Source: Fimbriiglobus ruber (GTDB lineage: Bacteria; Planctomycetota; Planctomycetia; Gemmatales; Gemmataceae). Taken from it: a stretch of 64,000 nucleotides of DNA. The notes under the pieces were generated by a model, which ran no database searches, was not told the origin of the DNA, and saw nothing but the letters and a program-made list of their open reading frames with translations. The stretch covers positions 186,001 to 250,000 of the forward strand of contig NZ_NIDE01000009.1 in NCBI RefSeq assembly GCF_002197845.1, in the 5' to 3' direction. Within the stretch, counting starts at the first letter, position 1; each line of letters opens with the position of its first letter. Shown one piece after another: positions 1 through 9,300 of the stretch. A program made the translations under genes and the position numbers.

Positions 1-546
1 GGCTGAAGGGTCGCTCGCGTGCGAGCGAATCGTGGTGTTGAGGCCGGACGTGGTGGTGATGGACGTGTCGATGCCCGGTTTGACCGGGGCGCAAGCGACC
101 GCTCGGTTGCAGCTAGAAAGCCCGACGGTCCGGGTCCTGGCCCTGACCGTCCACGAGGACAGGGGATACATTCGCCAACTCCTGGCGGCCGGGGCGGCCG
201 GGTACGTGCTCAAGCGGGCAGCGCCCGAGGAATTGATTCACGCCATCCGGGTGGTGGCCACGGGCGGCGTTTACTTGGACCCGAGCATGGCCGGAAGGTC
301 GTCGGTGGCTTTGTCAGAAAAACGTCGAATGCCGGCCCCCCGAGTGGGGATCTGAGTGAGCGGGAGACGGAGGTGGCCCGGCGAACGGCCGCCGGGTACA
401 GCAACAAAGAGATCGCCACCCGCCTCGAATTAAGTGTCAAGACGGTTGAGACGTATCGGGCCCGGGCGATGGAGAAGCTCGGCCTCCAGAGCCGGTCCGA
501 CCTCGTCCGGTATGCCGTCCAACAAGGCTGGTTACAGGACGGCTAA
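1..546 (+). pseudogene. LuxR/NarL-family response regulator, 5' end outside window, frameshifted
   Basis: Two-component response regulator with an N-terminal receiver and a C-terminal LuxR-type DNA-binding helix-turn-helix. The receiver part reads in frame 2 from base 2 (phosphoacceptor motif VVMDVSMPG, then LTVHED, then the [11 protein letters not shown] lysine region). The HTH part ([20 protein letters not shown], then [15 protein letters not shown]) reads in frame 1 and stops at 546. The two halves join cleanly if one A is restored at bases 295-296 (GGA-AAG instead of GGAAG), giving a normal receiver-linker-HTH protein. The beginning of the gene lies before base 1. It precedes another receiver gene and two hybrid histidine kinases, so it probably belongs to a local two-component cluster. 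Whether the lesion is real decay or a base-calling error cannot be told from one sequence. Confidence 0.85.
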
Positions 547-750
547 AGTTCCGGAAATCGAAGTCACAAATCCTGACAGATGTCGGGTTTTCCCCGACAC
601 AGTTTTTCCGATATTCCGTATCTCGTTGCGACTGCTTACCCGTCCGCCCGCCCACGTCCGTTTCACATACTTGATGCTACGCAGATTCACATTCGTGGCG
701 GCCTAGGATAGTCACCAGAGCCGATCCGTGGGGGATCGTTGGAGGATTTC

Positions 751-1221
751 ATGAACCGAATCTGGCCGTACATCTTGGTAGTGGACGACTCGCCCGACAC
801 GGCCGATAGTATGGCCGAATTACTCATTATCTGGGGGTATCACGCCAAACCTTGTTACTGCGGTGCCTCGGCGCTCGCGGCCGTTCACGACCGCCGTCCG
901 GCCGTCATTCTCTTGGACATCGGGATGGCCCCGATGGACGGACTGACATTCGCCTCCCAATTCCACAAGTTGCCCAACCACGAGCGAACGTCGGTCGTCG
1001 CGATCACGGGACATACGTCCGCGACGTACCAAATCCGCGGGCGCGAACTCGGGATCGTCCATTACCTGCTCAAACCCGTCGACTTGACCAAGCTAGAAAC
1101 CCTGCTGGCACGACTGATAGCGCTATCCGCGTTGCCGGTCGGCGTCATCGAATTCTCGCCCCTAGTGTCTCCGCGCACAAAACCTGCAAGGAATTCGTCG
1201 CGTCTGTTAGGTTGGAAATAA
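751..1221 (+). CDS. Single-domain response regulator receiver (CheY-like)
   Basis: A 156-aa stand-alone receiver domain. The acidic pair is D12-D13 in VVDDSPD, the phosphoacceptor is D56 in ILLDIG, the conserved Thr is T86 in AITGHT, and the Lys is K108 in LLKPVD. No output domain follows, only about 45 variable residues. The ATG at 751 is chosen because GGAGG lies 5 bases upstream; a TTG at 739 in the same frame has no such site. Single receivers of this sort usually relay phosphate in a phosphorelay or to a hybrid kinase, and two hybrid kinases lie 5 kb downstream on the other strand; a link to them is inference. Confidence 0.88.
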   Translation: MNRIWPYILVVDDSPDTADSMAELLIIWGYHAKPCYCGASALAAVHDRRPAVILLDIGMAPMDGLTFASQFHKLPNHERTSVVAITGHTSATYQIRGRELGIVHYLLKPVDLTKLETLLARLIALSALPVGVIEFSPLVSPRTKPARNSSRLLGWK

Positions 1222-1422
1222 GCACAAGTCATCCAAGACTGCCAGAAAATAACCAGCATTTGTATTAATATAACCAATATCCCTCAATTTGGTATCCTTT
1301 ACTCATGGAGAGGTTCAGCCTTCGTGCATCATTGTGTTCTTGTGGCGGTTTTGTGGCATTCTGAATCTATAGCTAGCGGACAAATCCAAGAGGCTTGAAC
1401 TTGACGACCATGCAGAAAAGGC

Positions 1423-1650
1423 TTAATTTTTAAGTAGTTGCTGCGAGTTGGGTAACGCGACAAATCGGTGGTCAGAGAATCCCGCCCTCTCCGCTAGAAA
1501 AGAGCTTACCTTCGCAAGTGATTGCGTGATAACGATTTCGGTTTCTTGATTTGTGTCGTTCTCCTTTTGTGTCCCGGAATTGTCCCGGTTGATGACCCCG
1601 CACCAAGCGGGAACAACCAGTAACAACCCGCACATCACGATTCCGTTCAT
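1423..1650 (-). CDS. Small 75-aa protein with hydrophobic N-terminus, overlapping the integrase
   Basis: The reading frame starts inside the stop of the integrase (ATGA overlap) with GGAGG 8 bases upstream, a typical translational coupling. The first 18 residues (MNGIVMCGLLLVVPAWCG) look like a short signal peptide or lipoprotein leader, though the residues before the Cys (PAW) are not a canonical lipobox. The remainder is polar and shows no family I recognise. The coupling and ribosome site argue that it is translated; the lack of a recognised relative keeps confidence moderate. Confidence 0.5.
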   Translation of the reverse strand: MNGIVMCGLLLVVPAWCGVINRDNSGTQKENDTNQETEIVITQSLAKVSSFLAERAGFSDHRFVALPNSQQLLKN

Positions 1651-2792
1651 GACGCATCCTCCCTTCCGGCGTCGGCGGCCGGTTCGCCCATCCCGAACGG
1701 GACGGATCCCATGAACTGGTGCGATTCCTCGTCCCCCAGGTGGTAGTAGACCGCGGCCATCGACCGGTCTGAACGGTGACCGAGCCACGCGTCGACCACC
1801 CGCTGGGGGACCCGGGCGTTGACCGCAGCCGTCTCGAAAAAGTGGCGGAGCGAGTGGACCACGAACCCCGACTCCCGACCGACCGGTAGCCCAAGCCGAG
1901 CGGCCAACCGCGTGAACTGCTCGTTCAATCGCTTCACGCTAATCGGGCGACCCCCGTCCGGGTACTTTGTGCTCGGGGCCGCCGTGAACAACCACGTTCC
2001 CCCAGACGCCCGGATTATTCCCAGGATCGCTTGTAGTCGGGGATGGATCGGTATCTTCCGTGACATCCGGGTTTTCGTCTCGTGCCCCGGCCGGGAGACC
2101 ACGTGGACCCAGTTTCCGGTCCGGTCAATATCCTCAAGTCTCAGCCGCTGAAGTTCGCCCGCCCGCATCCCGGTAAACGCGAGGAATGAAAGGTACGTTC
2201 GCAACGGCTCGTCGGCCGCCGCGAGCAGTCGGGCAACCTGGGCCAGGGTCGGGGCCGTCTTCGGGACGAGCGGCGGCTTATGCAGACGGACGTCCGCGAG
2301 CACGTCTTCGGTCACGAGTTTCCGGGTCCGGGCCCACCGGAACAACTGCTTGATCACGACACCTTCGGTGTAGACGGTCTTGCGGTGCCGGGACTTCTGG
2401 CGGTGGGCCCGGTAGCGGTCGAAATGCCCGGCCGTCACCTGGCCGAGCCGGAGAACCCGTTGCTCGGCCAGGTAGGTGACGAATCGGTCGAAAATCCCGT
2501 GGTACTTGACGAGGGTTTTGCGGGCCCGGTGTTCGGTCCGCAGGTACCCGAGGTAGTCCTCGACCGCCTGGGCGACGGTCACCGGCCGGGGTGGAGACCG
2601 GTAGGTGTGCTCGGCCAGATCCGCGGCCAGACGGACGGCCTTATCGAGGGCAACTCTCTTGTTGGTGGTCTTCAGGGATACCCGGCGGTGTTCACCGTCC
2701 TGGGAGAACTCGGCACACCAGATCCTCTTTCGACCCCGGGGATAGATAGTCACCCGGTCTGAGACCTTGATGCGGTTGGGTTCATCGGTCAT
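1647..2792 (-). CDS. Tyrosine recombinase (phage-type integrase)
   Basis: A 381-aa site-specific recombinase with an N-terminal arm-binding region (residues 1-65), a SAM-like core-binding domain (about 70-165) and a catalytic domain (about 180-355). Catalytic residues visible are R210 (GMRAGEL), H313 and R316 (HSLRHFF), H339 (WLGHRSD) and the nucleophile Y349 or Y350. It integrates and excises a genomic island by recombining attachment sites. It overlaps the excisionase-like gene by 4 bases (ATGA), so the two form one transcription unit. A tRNA-Asn 3' fragment 3 kb away is a plausible attachment site for this enzyme (inference). Confidence 0.93.
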   Translation of the reverse strand: MTDEPNRIKVSDRVTIYPRGRKRIWCAEFSQDGEHRRVSLKTTNKRVALDKAVRLAADLAEHTYRSPPRPVTVAQAVEDYLGYLRTEHRARKTLVKYHGIFDRFVTYLAEQRVLRLGQVTAGHFDRYRAHRQKSRHRKTVYTEGVVIKQLFRWARTRKLVTEDVLADVRLHKPPLVPKTAPTLAQVARLLAAADEPLRTYLSFLAFTGMRAGELQRLRLEDIDRTGNWVHVVSRPGHETKTRMSRKIPIHPRLQAILGIIRASGGTWLFTAAPSTKYPDGGRPISVKRLNEQFTRLAARLGLPVGRESGFVVHSLRHFFETAAVNARVPQRVVDAWLGHRSDRSMAAVYYHLGDEESHQFMGSVPFGMGEPAADAGREDAS

Positions 2793-3043
2793 GGGGTCCA
2801 GTCACCTCCGTTGAAGAGTTTGTCGATGACCTTGTCCCGCCAGAACAAGCAGTGTTTGCCCCGGCGGCGGAAGGTGCCTTCGAGGCGGCCCTTGGCTACC
2901 CACTCGTAAAAGGTTTTGACGCTGACCTGGCACAAGGCGGCGGCCTGGCGAGTGGTCAGGATGCGGGGAACATCGCACGGCGACTCGCCCGCGAACGCGC
3001 GGGCAATGTCACCGGGCGTGAGGGTCGGCTTCCTACCGGGCAT
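2789..3043 (-). CDS. Excisionase-like helix-turn-helix DNA-binding protein
   Basis: An 84-aa MerR/Xis-type winged helix protein. The core ILTTRQAAALCQVSVKTFYE followed by WVAKGRLEGTFRRRGKHCLF matches the HTH_17 excisionase family, in which a helix-turn-helix is followed by a short basic wing. The start chosen is the second ATG, because GAGG lies about 6 bases upstream of it; an upstream ATG at 3064 would add seven residues. The stop overlaps the integrase start (ATGA), the usual excisionase-integrase arrangement. It probably bends DNA at the attachment site or represses the integrase operon. Confidence 0.8.
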   Translation of the reverse strand: MPGRKPTLTPGDIARAFAGESPCDVPRILTTRQAAALCQVSVKTFYEWVAKGRLEGTFRRRGKHCLFWRDKVIDKLFNGGDWTP

Positions 3044-3221
3044 GGGAAAACCTCGGGGGTTCATGTCAACGCGGTCGAACGCCCCATAATCCTGAGCCCC
3101 GGCTCACACCCTCGCGGGGATACGAAATCGGAATCTTGTATCCCCGCGATCACGACCTTCGTGGCCGCGATCACGAAGAGACGGTGAAATGCCCTCGGTC
3201 GAATGGGAGCGGCGGAAATGG

Positions 3222-4658
3222 CTACTTTTTGATCCGGAGTTGGCGAACCGCGTGCCGTTTTCCCCCTTGGCACCGGCGGATCCACTTCCGAAGTTTGCCG
3301 ACGTACTCCTTCGACACATCGAGTTCGGTCGCCGCGATCTCTTCGATCGCGGCGACCAGATTCCGGGGCGAGGTGGGGAAACGGCTGCGAGCAGCCACTT
3401 CCAGACGGATGACATGGAACATCCGGGCGTAGAGTTCGACGTGGTGCCCGCCGACCAAATCCGGGGGGATGTTCCGGTCCTCCGCTTCCCGACGCTGGGC
3501 GGCACAGATCTGGTCGACGACATCGGCGCCGACGGGGTGGTTCAATGGGATGTTGAGGACGACGCCCGAGCGAGGCTGGAGGTGCGACCCCGCGGGCAGG
3601 AGGTTGGGAACGAGGGGAGTCTCCGGGCACGGCAAACCCCAGTAGGTCAGCTCGCTCAGATTCCACGTCGACAGCAGCGTCTGAACGAGGCGACGGAACG
3701 CGACGGTCGGGCACATCACCGGGTCGGATACAACCGGCGGCCGGTCACACATTCCGACGGTCGGCGTTCGCCCCCGCGAATCGGCGGGGGTATTGAGCTG
3801 GGACCCGACCGGGATCGAGAAGGATTCCGCCGCGGGACGGAACGGGAACGTCGGCCGGAGGGCGATTGGGAACTTCAGATAAGCGTTCCTGAGCCCCTCC
3901 TGGTCGCTCAGAAATTTGGGTTCGGTCAACAAGGCCGCGGCCGTCCCACGACACCGGGTCCAGGTCTGCTGGGCACTTTCTTCTGAACTCGCCAAGTCAC
4001 AATTCGTCAACGTATTGTAATTCATTTGGCAATAAGACATCAACGATTTTCGTTTCATCAACGGGGAGTTGAAGAGCCTCCCACGTTGCGGGGATGGATC
4101 CCGAATTATGGCACAACTCTGGAACTGCTCGCAGATCCTGAGCAGGTCGGCTTCGATCGCGCCAGCCTCCGGACTCAGCAATTTCCGTTGGTGGAGGATC
4201 CGGATCGCCGATTCGGAAAAACAGAAGACCGGGTCGTCAATAGGAACGATTAAAAAGTGCGTCCATCCTCTTTTTAGAAGTTGGCAGAGTTGAAAGCCGA
4301 TGTCGGCTTCAGGAGCCGGGCGGTAGCCGCCCGGCAAGGTTGAGGCCCCGGTCGTGTCGCACGTCCAGTCGGATGAGGGAGACGGGTTTGAAACGCCGGC
4401 TCCGGACACGGGCGGGTCGGGAGCGCGTTGAAGCTCGTCTGCCAAAACCTCAAGCAGGAGAGGAATCGATGGCGGATGAGGCCCGAAATCGACGGGGCCG
4501 ATTCCTTCGGGGCGGGCGTGCTGCTCTTGCAACGCCCCCTGGAACTTTTGCCAGTAGATGCCGGGATCGTTGTCGCGCGATCGCGCGGTGGACGAACCGG
4601 GGGCGGGCGGCGTTTGTTGTCGGGGCGACTTCTTCTTTCGCACGGTGGTGAACTCCAT
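3222..4658 (-). CDS. Hypothetical protein, 478 aa
   Basis: I do not recognise this family. The N-terminal 60 residues are basic and Pro-rich (VRKKKSPRQQTPPAPGSS), suggesting a disordered nucleic-acid-binding tail. The middle is mixed alpha/beta with several Cys. The last 60 residues are helical and end in a basic stretch (KYVGKLRKWIRRCQ-like, then RHAVRQLRIKK) preceded by an HTH-like segment (EIAATELDVSKEYVGKL). It lies between the integrase/excisionase pair and the small 55-aa gene, all on the minus strand, so it is probably island cargo. The ribosome site is weak (AAGGG 13 bases upstream), and the start could be later. Confidence 0.6.
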   Translation of the reverse strand: MEFTTVRKKKSPRQQTPPAPGSSTARSRDNDPGIYWQKFQGALQEQHARPEGIGPVDFGPHPPSIPLLLEVLADELQRAPDPPVSGAGVSNPSPSSDWTCDTTGASTLPGGYRPAPEADIGFQLCQLLKRGWTHFLIVPIDDPVFCFSESAIRILHQRKLLSPEAGAIEADLLRICEQFQSCAIIRDPSPQRGRLFNSPLMKRKSLMSYCQMNYNTLTNCDLASSEESAQQTWTRCRGTAAALLTEPKFLSDQEGLRNAYLKFPIALRPTFPFRPAAESFSIPVGSQLNTPADSRGRTPTVGMCDRPPVVSDPVMCPTVAFRRLVQTLLSTWNLSELTYWGLPCPETPLVPNLLPAGSHLQPRSGVVLNIPLNHPVGADVVDQICAAQRREAEDRNIPPDLVGGHHVELYARMFHVIRLEVAARSRFPTSPRNLVAAIEEIAATELDVSKEYVGKLRKWIRRCQGGKRHAVRQLRIKK

Positions 4659-4744
4659 CCTGAAGCAGACCCTTGGCCGGCCGACGTGACCGACCAGAGC
4701 GTCGCTATGATAGAGGAGCCACGGTTCTCCCTTCTACGGTTAGG

Positions 4745-4912
4745 TCAGTCCGCCGACTGGCGATGCCGGGTCGGGTGAGGCGTGGCGGTCCGGTCGATGA
4801 CCTCGTGGTCTCGTTCTCGCAGCCAGTGTTTGGCAAGCAACCGGGCCAGAATCTGCGCGATCAGCGTGCGCTCGTCCGGTTCGGGCGATGTTCGCGGGTC
4901 GGCGGTAGACAC
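4745..4912 (-). CDS. Small 55-aa protein, GTG start
   Basis: A short frame with a GTG start and a good ribosome site (GAGGGGA, 8 bases upstream). It has an acidic N-terminus (STADPRTSPEPDE) followed by an amphipathic helix (RTLIAQILARLLAKHWLRER) and a polar tail. Codon third positions are GC-rich, like the true genes around it. It lies 86 bases upstream of the 478-aa gene on the same strand and is probably the first gene of that unit. The helix could dimerise or bind a partner; no function is known to me. Confidence 0.6.
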   Translation of the reverse strand: MSTADPRTSPEPDERTLIAQILARLLAKHWLRERDHEVIDRTATPHPTRHRQSAD

Positions 4913-5801
4913 GGGTGTGTTCCCCTCAAAGGAAAGTGTGCTAAACCGTGGGCATGGTGCGACGTGCGAGAACCGCCAGGCATCCGCGCCCCGGGCGTCC
5001 TCTTGGTGCCTCCCTCAGTCCGCCGGGCCACAAACCGATGGCGAAGACAGCGAGTGCGTTCCCAAATACGTTTTTGGTCACTCGCGACACGTGCCAGGTG
5101 GCTCAACAAATAAGCCACCCATCTATTTGTTGTGGCGTAAAACGGTCAATAATTTAGGGGCATATCGACGAGATGTCGGGGGTCTTGGGTCCGGCCTGAC
5201 TATCGCATGGTGCCCGATACTACCCCTCCTTATCACAGACTCGAGTTTCGTGGCGCGATTCATCAATCACGAATGAAGGAAGGCAGGTCGACTGGACGAG
5301 ACCTTGCGTCAATACCGGACGTAAGGAATTCAGCACGTCCACAGATTGATTTTGACAACACCGTTTGGAACAATTAATCCTCGTCGTCGCCACGTGCACC
5401 TAACACCTTCTCCCCTGCTGGTCCCGGAAGCAGCATACGACGCAAGGAAGGGTAAGAGGGCTGGGCCGTTTGTAAGTCGGGCTCTGCAACCGGGGCAAAT
5501 CGCGTCCCACCGTCGACCCACACGCCGCCCAATGGCGGGTCGGCGGCCTCGACAGCCGGGGTCGGTGGTCTGGCACAGGCCAGAATGTTCGCCCAGACGT
5601 AGTATCGCTTGCTGGCGGCCGCCTCAGGAACGAACTATGCGCCGTCCCGCGCGAACCGCCGCCACGGGCCGGCGCAGGCTGGCACCTTAAATCGTGTATT
5701 AGCAGATAGTTACGGACCCAACTAGAAATGCATCAGCTCGATGGTTTGCCCACTACTAGTGTCCTCTGGTACATGTCATTCCATCAATCCGGGCATTGTC
5801 G
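4913..5801 (+). other. Intergenic region, no supported gene
   Basis: About 890 bases without a convincing coding frame. Short open frames here have no ribosome site and low-complexity Arg/Pro composition. The stretch leads into the tRNA-Asn fragment at 5802 and may be the attachment end of the integrase island. Confidence 0.5.
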
Positions 5802-5845
5802 ATTGTTAACTGGCGGGTCGTAGGTTCGAATCCTACCGGGGGAGC
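5802..5845 (+). other. 3' half of a tRNA-Asn(GTT) gene, possible attachment site remnant
   Basis: The sequence from the anticodon loop (TTGTTAA, anticodon GTT) through the T arm (stem GTAGG, loop TTCGAAT, stem CCTAC) to the 3' acceptor strand (CGGGGGA plus discriminator G) matches the 3' half of a bacterial tRNA-Asn. No matching 5' acceptor strand, D arm or 5' anticodon stem precedes it, and CCA is absent (CTGA follows). Integrases commonly recombine at exactly this part of a tRNA gene, leaving such a fragment at one end of the island. It is not expected to make a functional tRNA. Confidence 0.6.
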
Positions 5846-5889
5846 TGAGTTTTCCCGCTACGTACACGTCCGCCCGTCCAGTTAACCAA
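5803..5889. repeat. Inverted repeat flanking the tRNA fragment
   Basis: The left arm 5803-5817 (TTGTTAACTGGCGGG) and the reverse complement of the right arm 5873-5889 (TTGGTTAACTGGACGGG) match except for two single-base gaps. The arms enclose the T-arm part of the tRNA remnant. Such arms could be binding sites for the recombinase or Xis around the crossover core; this role is inferred. Confidence 0.45.
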
Positions 5890-6377
5890 GCACGCCCCAG
5901 GCTAGACACGGCCGGGGTCGTCGCATTTTCCCCCTTATCCAGCAAGCATTTACGCACTTTGGTCGAGATAGGCTCTAGGTCTCGGGGCCGCCAGAGATAC
6001 GTCTAGACTTGGCACTTCTACCCTTCTCTGGCCTAGATTTACCCTTTCTGGGGCCGAAAAGTCTCGGAGACTCTGGGGTGGTCATCGTTCGAGTTAACAC
6101 CCCTGTTCGTCTCGGACCCCGGGCGAGATCCGAACACACTAGGAACGGCCGGGATGATGAACATTCGGGGCTGCGCGAGGTGGCCTCGTCATTGGGAGAG
6201 GAACATTCTTTGCCGTGGGCGGGTCTTAAGTGGTGGCAGGGCGGGCGGTTAATTATCCTTGGGTGGACAAATTGGGTTTCGAGATCGGCGGCCGACGGTC
6301 GTTGCCGTCGTTGGTTGCTCACTGAAAGCATGGAGCCATAGTTTCGTACTTCACAATTCCAAGTTCAGTAGTAAGGA
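5890..6377. other. Intergenic region, no supported gene
   Basis: About 490 bases between the putative attachment site and the end of the first hybrid kinase. A 118-codon minus-strand frame (5975-6331) is present but has no recognisable domain, no ribosome site and a skewed Arg/Ser/Pro composition, so I do not call it. Confidence 0.5.
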
Positions 6378-9300
6378 TCATGTCGCGATCAACGAGCCGA
6401 GGGCGGCCGGGTCGACGGGCTTGGTGAAGTGCTCGTCGAATCCCGCCGCCTTGGCCTTCGCCCGGTCGTCGTCCCCACCGTAACCGGTGAGAGCCACCAG
6501 CACCGGGTTGCGACCATGAAATTCGGCCCGGATCTGCCGTGCCACTTCATACCCGCTGATTCCCGGCAGCCCGATGTCGCATAGGACCAAGTCCGGCGAC
6601 ATCGCCTTCGCCGCCGCGACCCCGTCGGGCCCCGTATACGCCACCCGCACCTCACACCCCGAAATCTCCAGTAGCATCTGCAGACTCTCGGCCGCGTCCC
6701 GATTATCCTCGACAATTAGTACCCGGGCCGGCCGCACCTCCGCGCCCCGCGAGATCGGCGGTCGTCCTGCGGCCAGGGCAGCCGGTTCGTCCAACCGCGG
6801 AAGCCGGGCGGTAAAAATCGACCCCCGGCCCGGGCCGTCGCTTGCCGCCCCGACCGTGCCCCCGTGGAGTTCGACCAACCCCTTGACCATCGACAGACCG
6901 AGCCCCAACCCGCCACGGGTGCGGGCCAGCGTCTTGTCTGCCTGAGTGAAAGCCGTGAACAAGTGAGGCAGGAGGTCCGCCTCAATCCCGACGCCCGTGT
7001 CCGCGACGGACAGAACCGCTTCTCCGCTGTCGCCCCGCACGGTGACCGTGACCTTGCCACCGCGGTCGGTGAACTTCAGCGCGTTGCCGAGCAGGTTAGT
7101 GACGATCTGCGTGAGACGGGTGCGATCCCCCGACACCCACACCGGCAATTCAGACACCGTCAATTCAATCTTCAACCCGGCCTTTTCAAACGCCGCCGCC
7201 TCGTCGCCCGCGATCAGGAACACCAGCTGGGCCAAGTCCAGTCGCTCGCGTCGCAGTTCTACCTTCTTGCGGGCCACCCGCGACACGTCCAGCAGGTCGT
7301 CCACGATCCGCGCCATGTGTCCGACCTGACGTTCGATCATCTCCCGCACCCGTTCGGCGGTCGCAGTGTCCCGCTGAACCCCGAGCAACTGAACGGCGTT
7401 GCGGATCGGACCGAGCGGGTTCCGAAGCTCGTGCGCCAACATCGCGATGAACGCGTCTTTCCGTGATGCCTCCTCTTTGAGAGACCTTTCCCGCTGTTCC
7501 CGGTGGGCAGAATCTTGTCGGAGCCGGGCGGTCTCCAGTGTCGCCCGGACGCGGGCCAGGAGTTCCTTCCCGCTGAACGGCTTCACGAGGTAGTCGTCTG
7601 CCCCGGCATCGAGCCCCTCAACCTTCGCCTCCTCCCCCGCGCGGGCCGATAGGATGACGACCGGCACCGAGGCGGTCCGGGGGTCGGCACGGAGTCGCGC
7701 GAGAAGCCCGAACCCGTCTAGCCGGGGCATCATGACGTCGGACAGAACCAACTCGGGCGGCGACCGGTGGATCGCAGCGAGGGCCGCCTCGCCGTCGGCC
7801 ACCGCGGTCACCTCGTAGCGGACCGAAAGCAGGCGGGCAACGTACTCCCGCATGTCGGCGTTGTCATCGGCGAGGACAATCCGGGCCAAGGGCCCTTCGT
7901 TGGGGGCATCTTGCACGACGTGTTCGCCGGGAAGCCATCGCAGGGCTTCTTCGACGAACGGACTGGCGAGGCTCGTCCGGGAGCGACCTTCGGCGCAAAC
8001 ATGGCCCGGCGGAAAATGCTCCCGCCCGAAGAGGAGCGTCACCGTGAATTTCGTTCCGGAGCCGGGTTCGCTCTCCACCGTGACGGTGCCGCCGTGGAGT
8101 TTGACCAGTTCTTTGACCAAGGCCAGGCCGATCCCCGTCCCCTCGTGCGTCCGCCCGTCCGCCCCCTCGATCCGGTGGAACCGCTCGAACACCCGACCGA
8201 TCTCGGCCGCCGGGATGCCAACGCCCGTGTCCTCGACGGTCAACTCGACCGCCCCGCCAGTCGACCGCAGACCGACTGTGACCCGCCCGGTGAGCGTGAA
8301 CTTGAAGGCGTTGGACAGAAGATTCAGCACCACCTTTTCCCACATGTCCGGATCGACAAACACCAATTCCGAGAGCGGTGGGCAGTCGACATCGAACGTC
8401 AGACCCGCCTTTTCCATCGCCGACCGGAAGGTGCTTGCCAGGTCGACCGTGAGGGCGGCTAAATCGGTCGGTTCGAACGCCGCCTCCACGCGCCCCGCCT
8501 CGATCCGGGAGAAGTCGAGCAGTGCGTTGACAAGTTTCAACAACCGCAGCCCGTTCCGGTGGGCGACCGTGACATGTTCACGGTCAGAGCCATCGAGAGT
8601 ACGACCGGCCAGCGTGTCCTCGAGCGGACCGAGCATCAGAGTCAAGGGGGTGCGGAACTCGTGGCTGACGTTCGAGAAGAACGCCGTCTTGGCTCGGTCC
8701 AGTTCGGCCAGTTCTTCCGCCCGCCGCCGCTCCTCTTCATACGCGCGAGCCGTGGCTACCGCCGTCGTAACGGCCGCGGCAAGCAGGTCGTAAAACTGCC
8801 GGTAAGCGTCGTCGAGCGCGCGGCGGGTACTCACCCCGGCGACCATGACGGCAAGCGGTCGGGCGCCGCCGGCGGAGATCGGGAACACGAGGGCTTGTTG
8901 AATTGGTTCGGCATACGGCTGGCAAACCAACGGACCGAACCGGCCGCCGATCTCGTTCACCAAGACGGGGCGACCGTTTTGAACCACGGATTCGAGTGGC
9001 CACGTTTTGTCAGCGTGTTGGCTCAGATCGATGGTTTCCGGCGCCCCCAGTGTCCCCGGCATCAGCCCGGACGCACCGGCCAGGTGGGCGACAGAGTTGA
9101 GCCGGTAGAGGAGGACGAACGGGAGATCGAGTTGGTACTCCGCCAGCGCTACGGCGGCCTGGGCCAGAGCGTCGTGAACCGTCCTCGAGTCGGCGGTCGC
9201 CGCGGCCAGTGCCCTCAGTGCGCTCAATCGCCGCTCGGCTAACACCAGGTGGGTTGTCTCGGTGACGGGATGGAAGATCCCGCCGATACCCCCGGCCTCG

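Noticed and set aside
5975-6331. A 118-codon minus-strand frame
   Set aside because: No ribosome site, no domain and skewed composition; the opposite strand is equally open.
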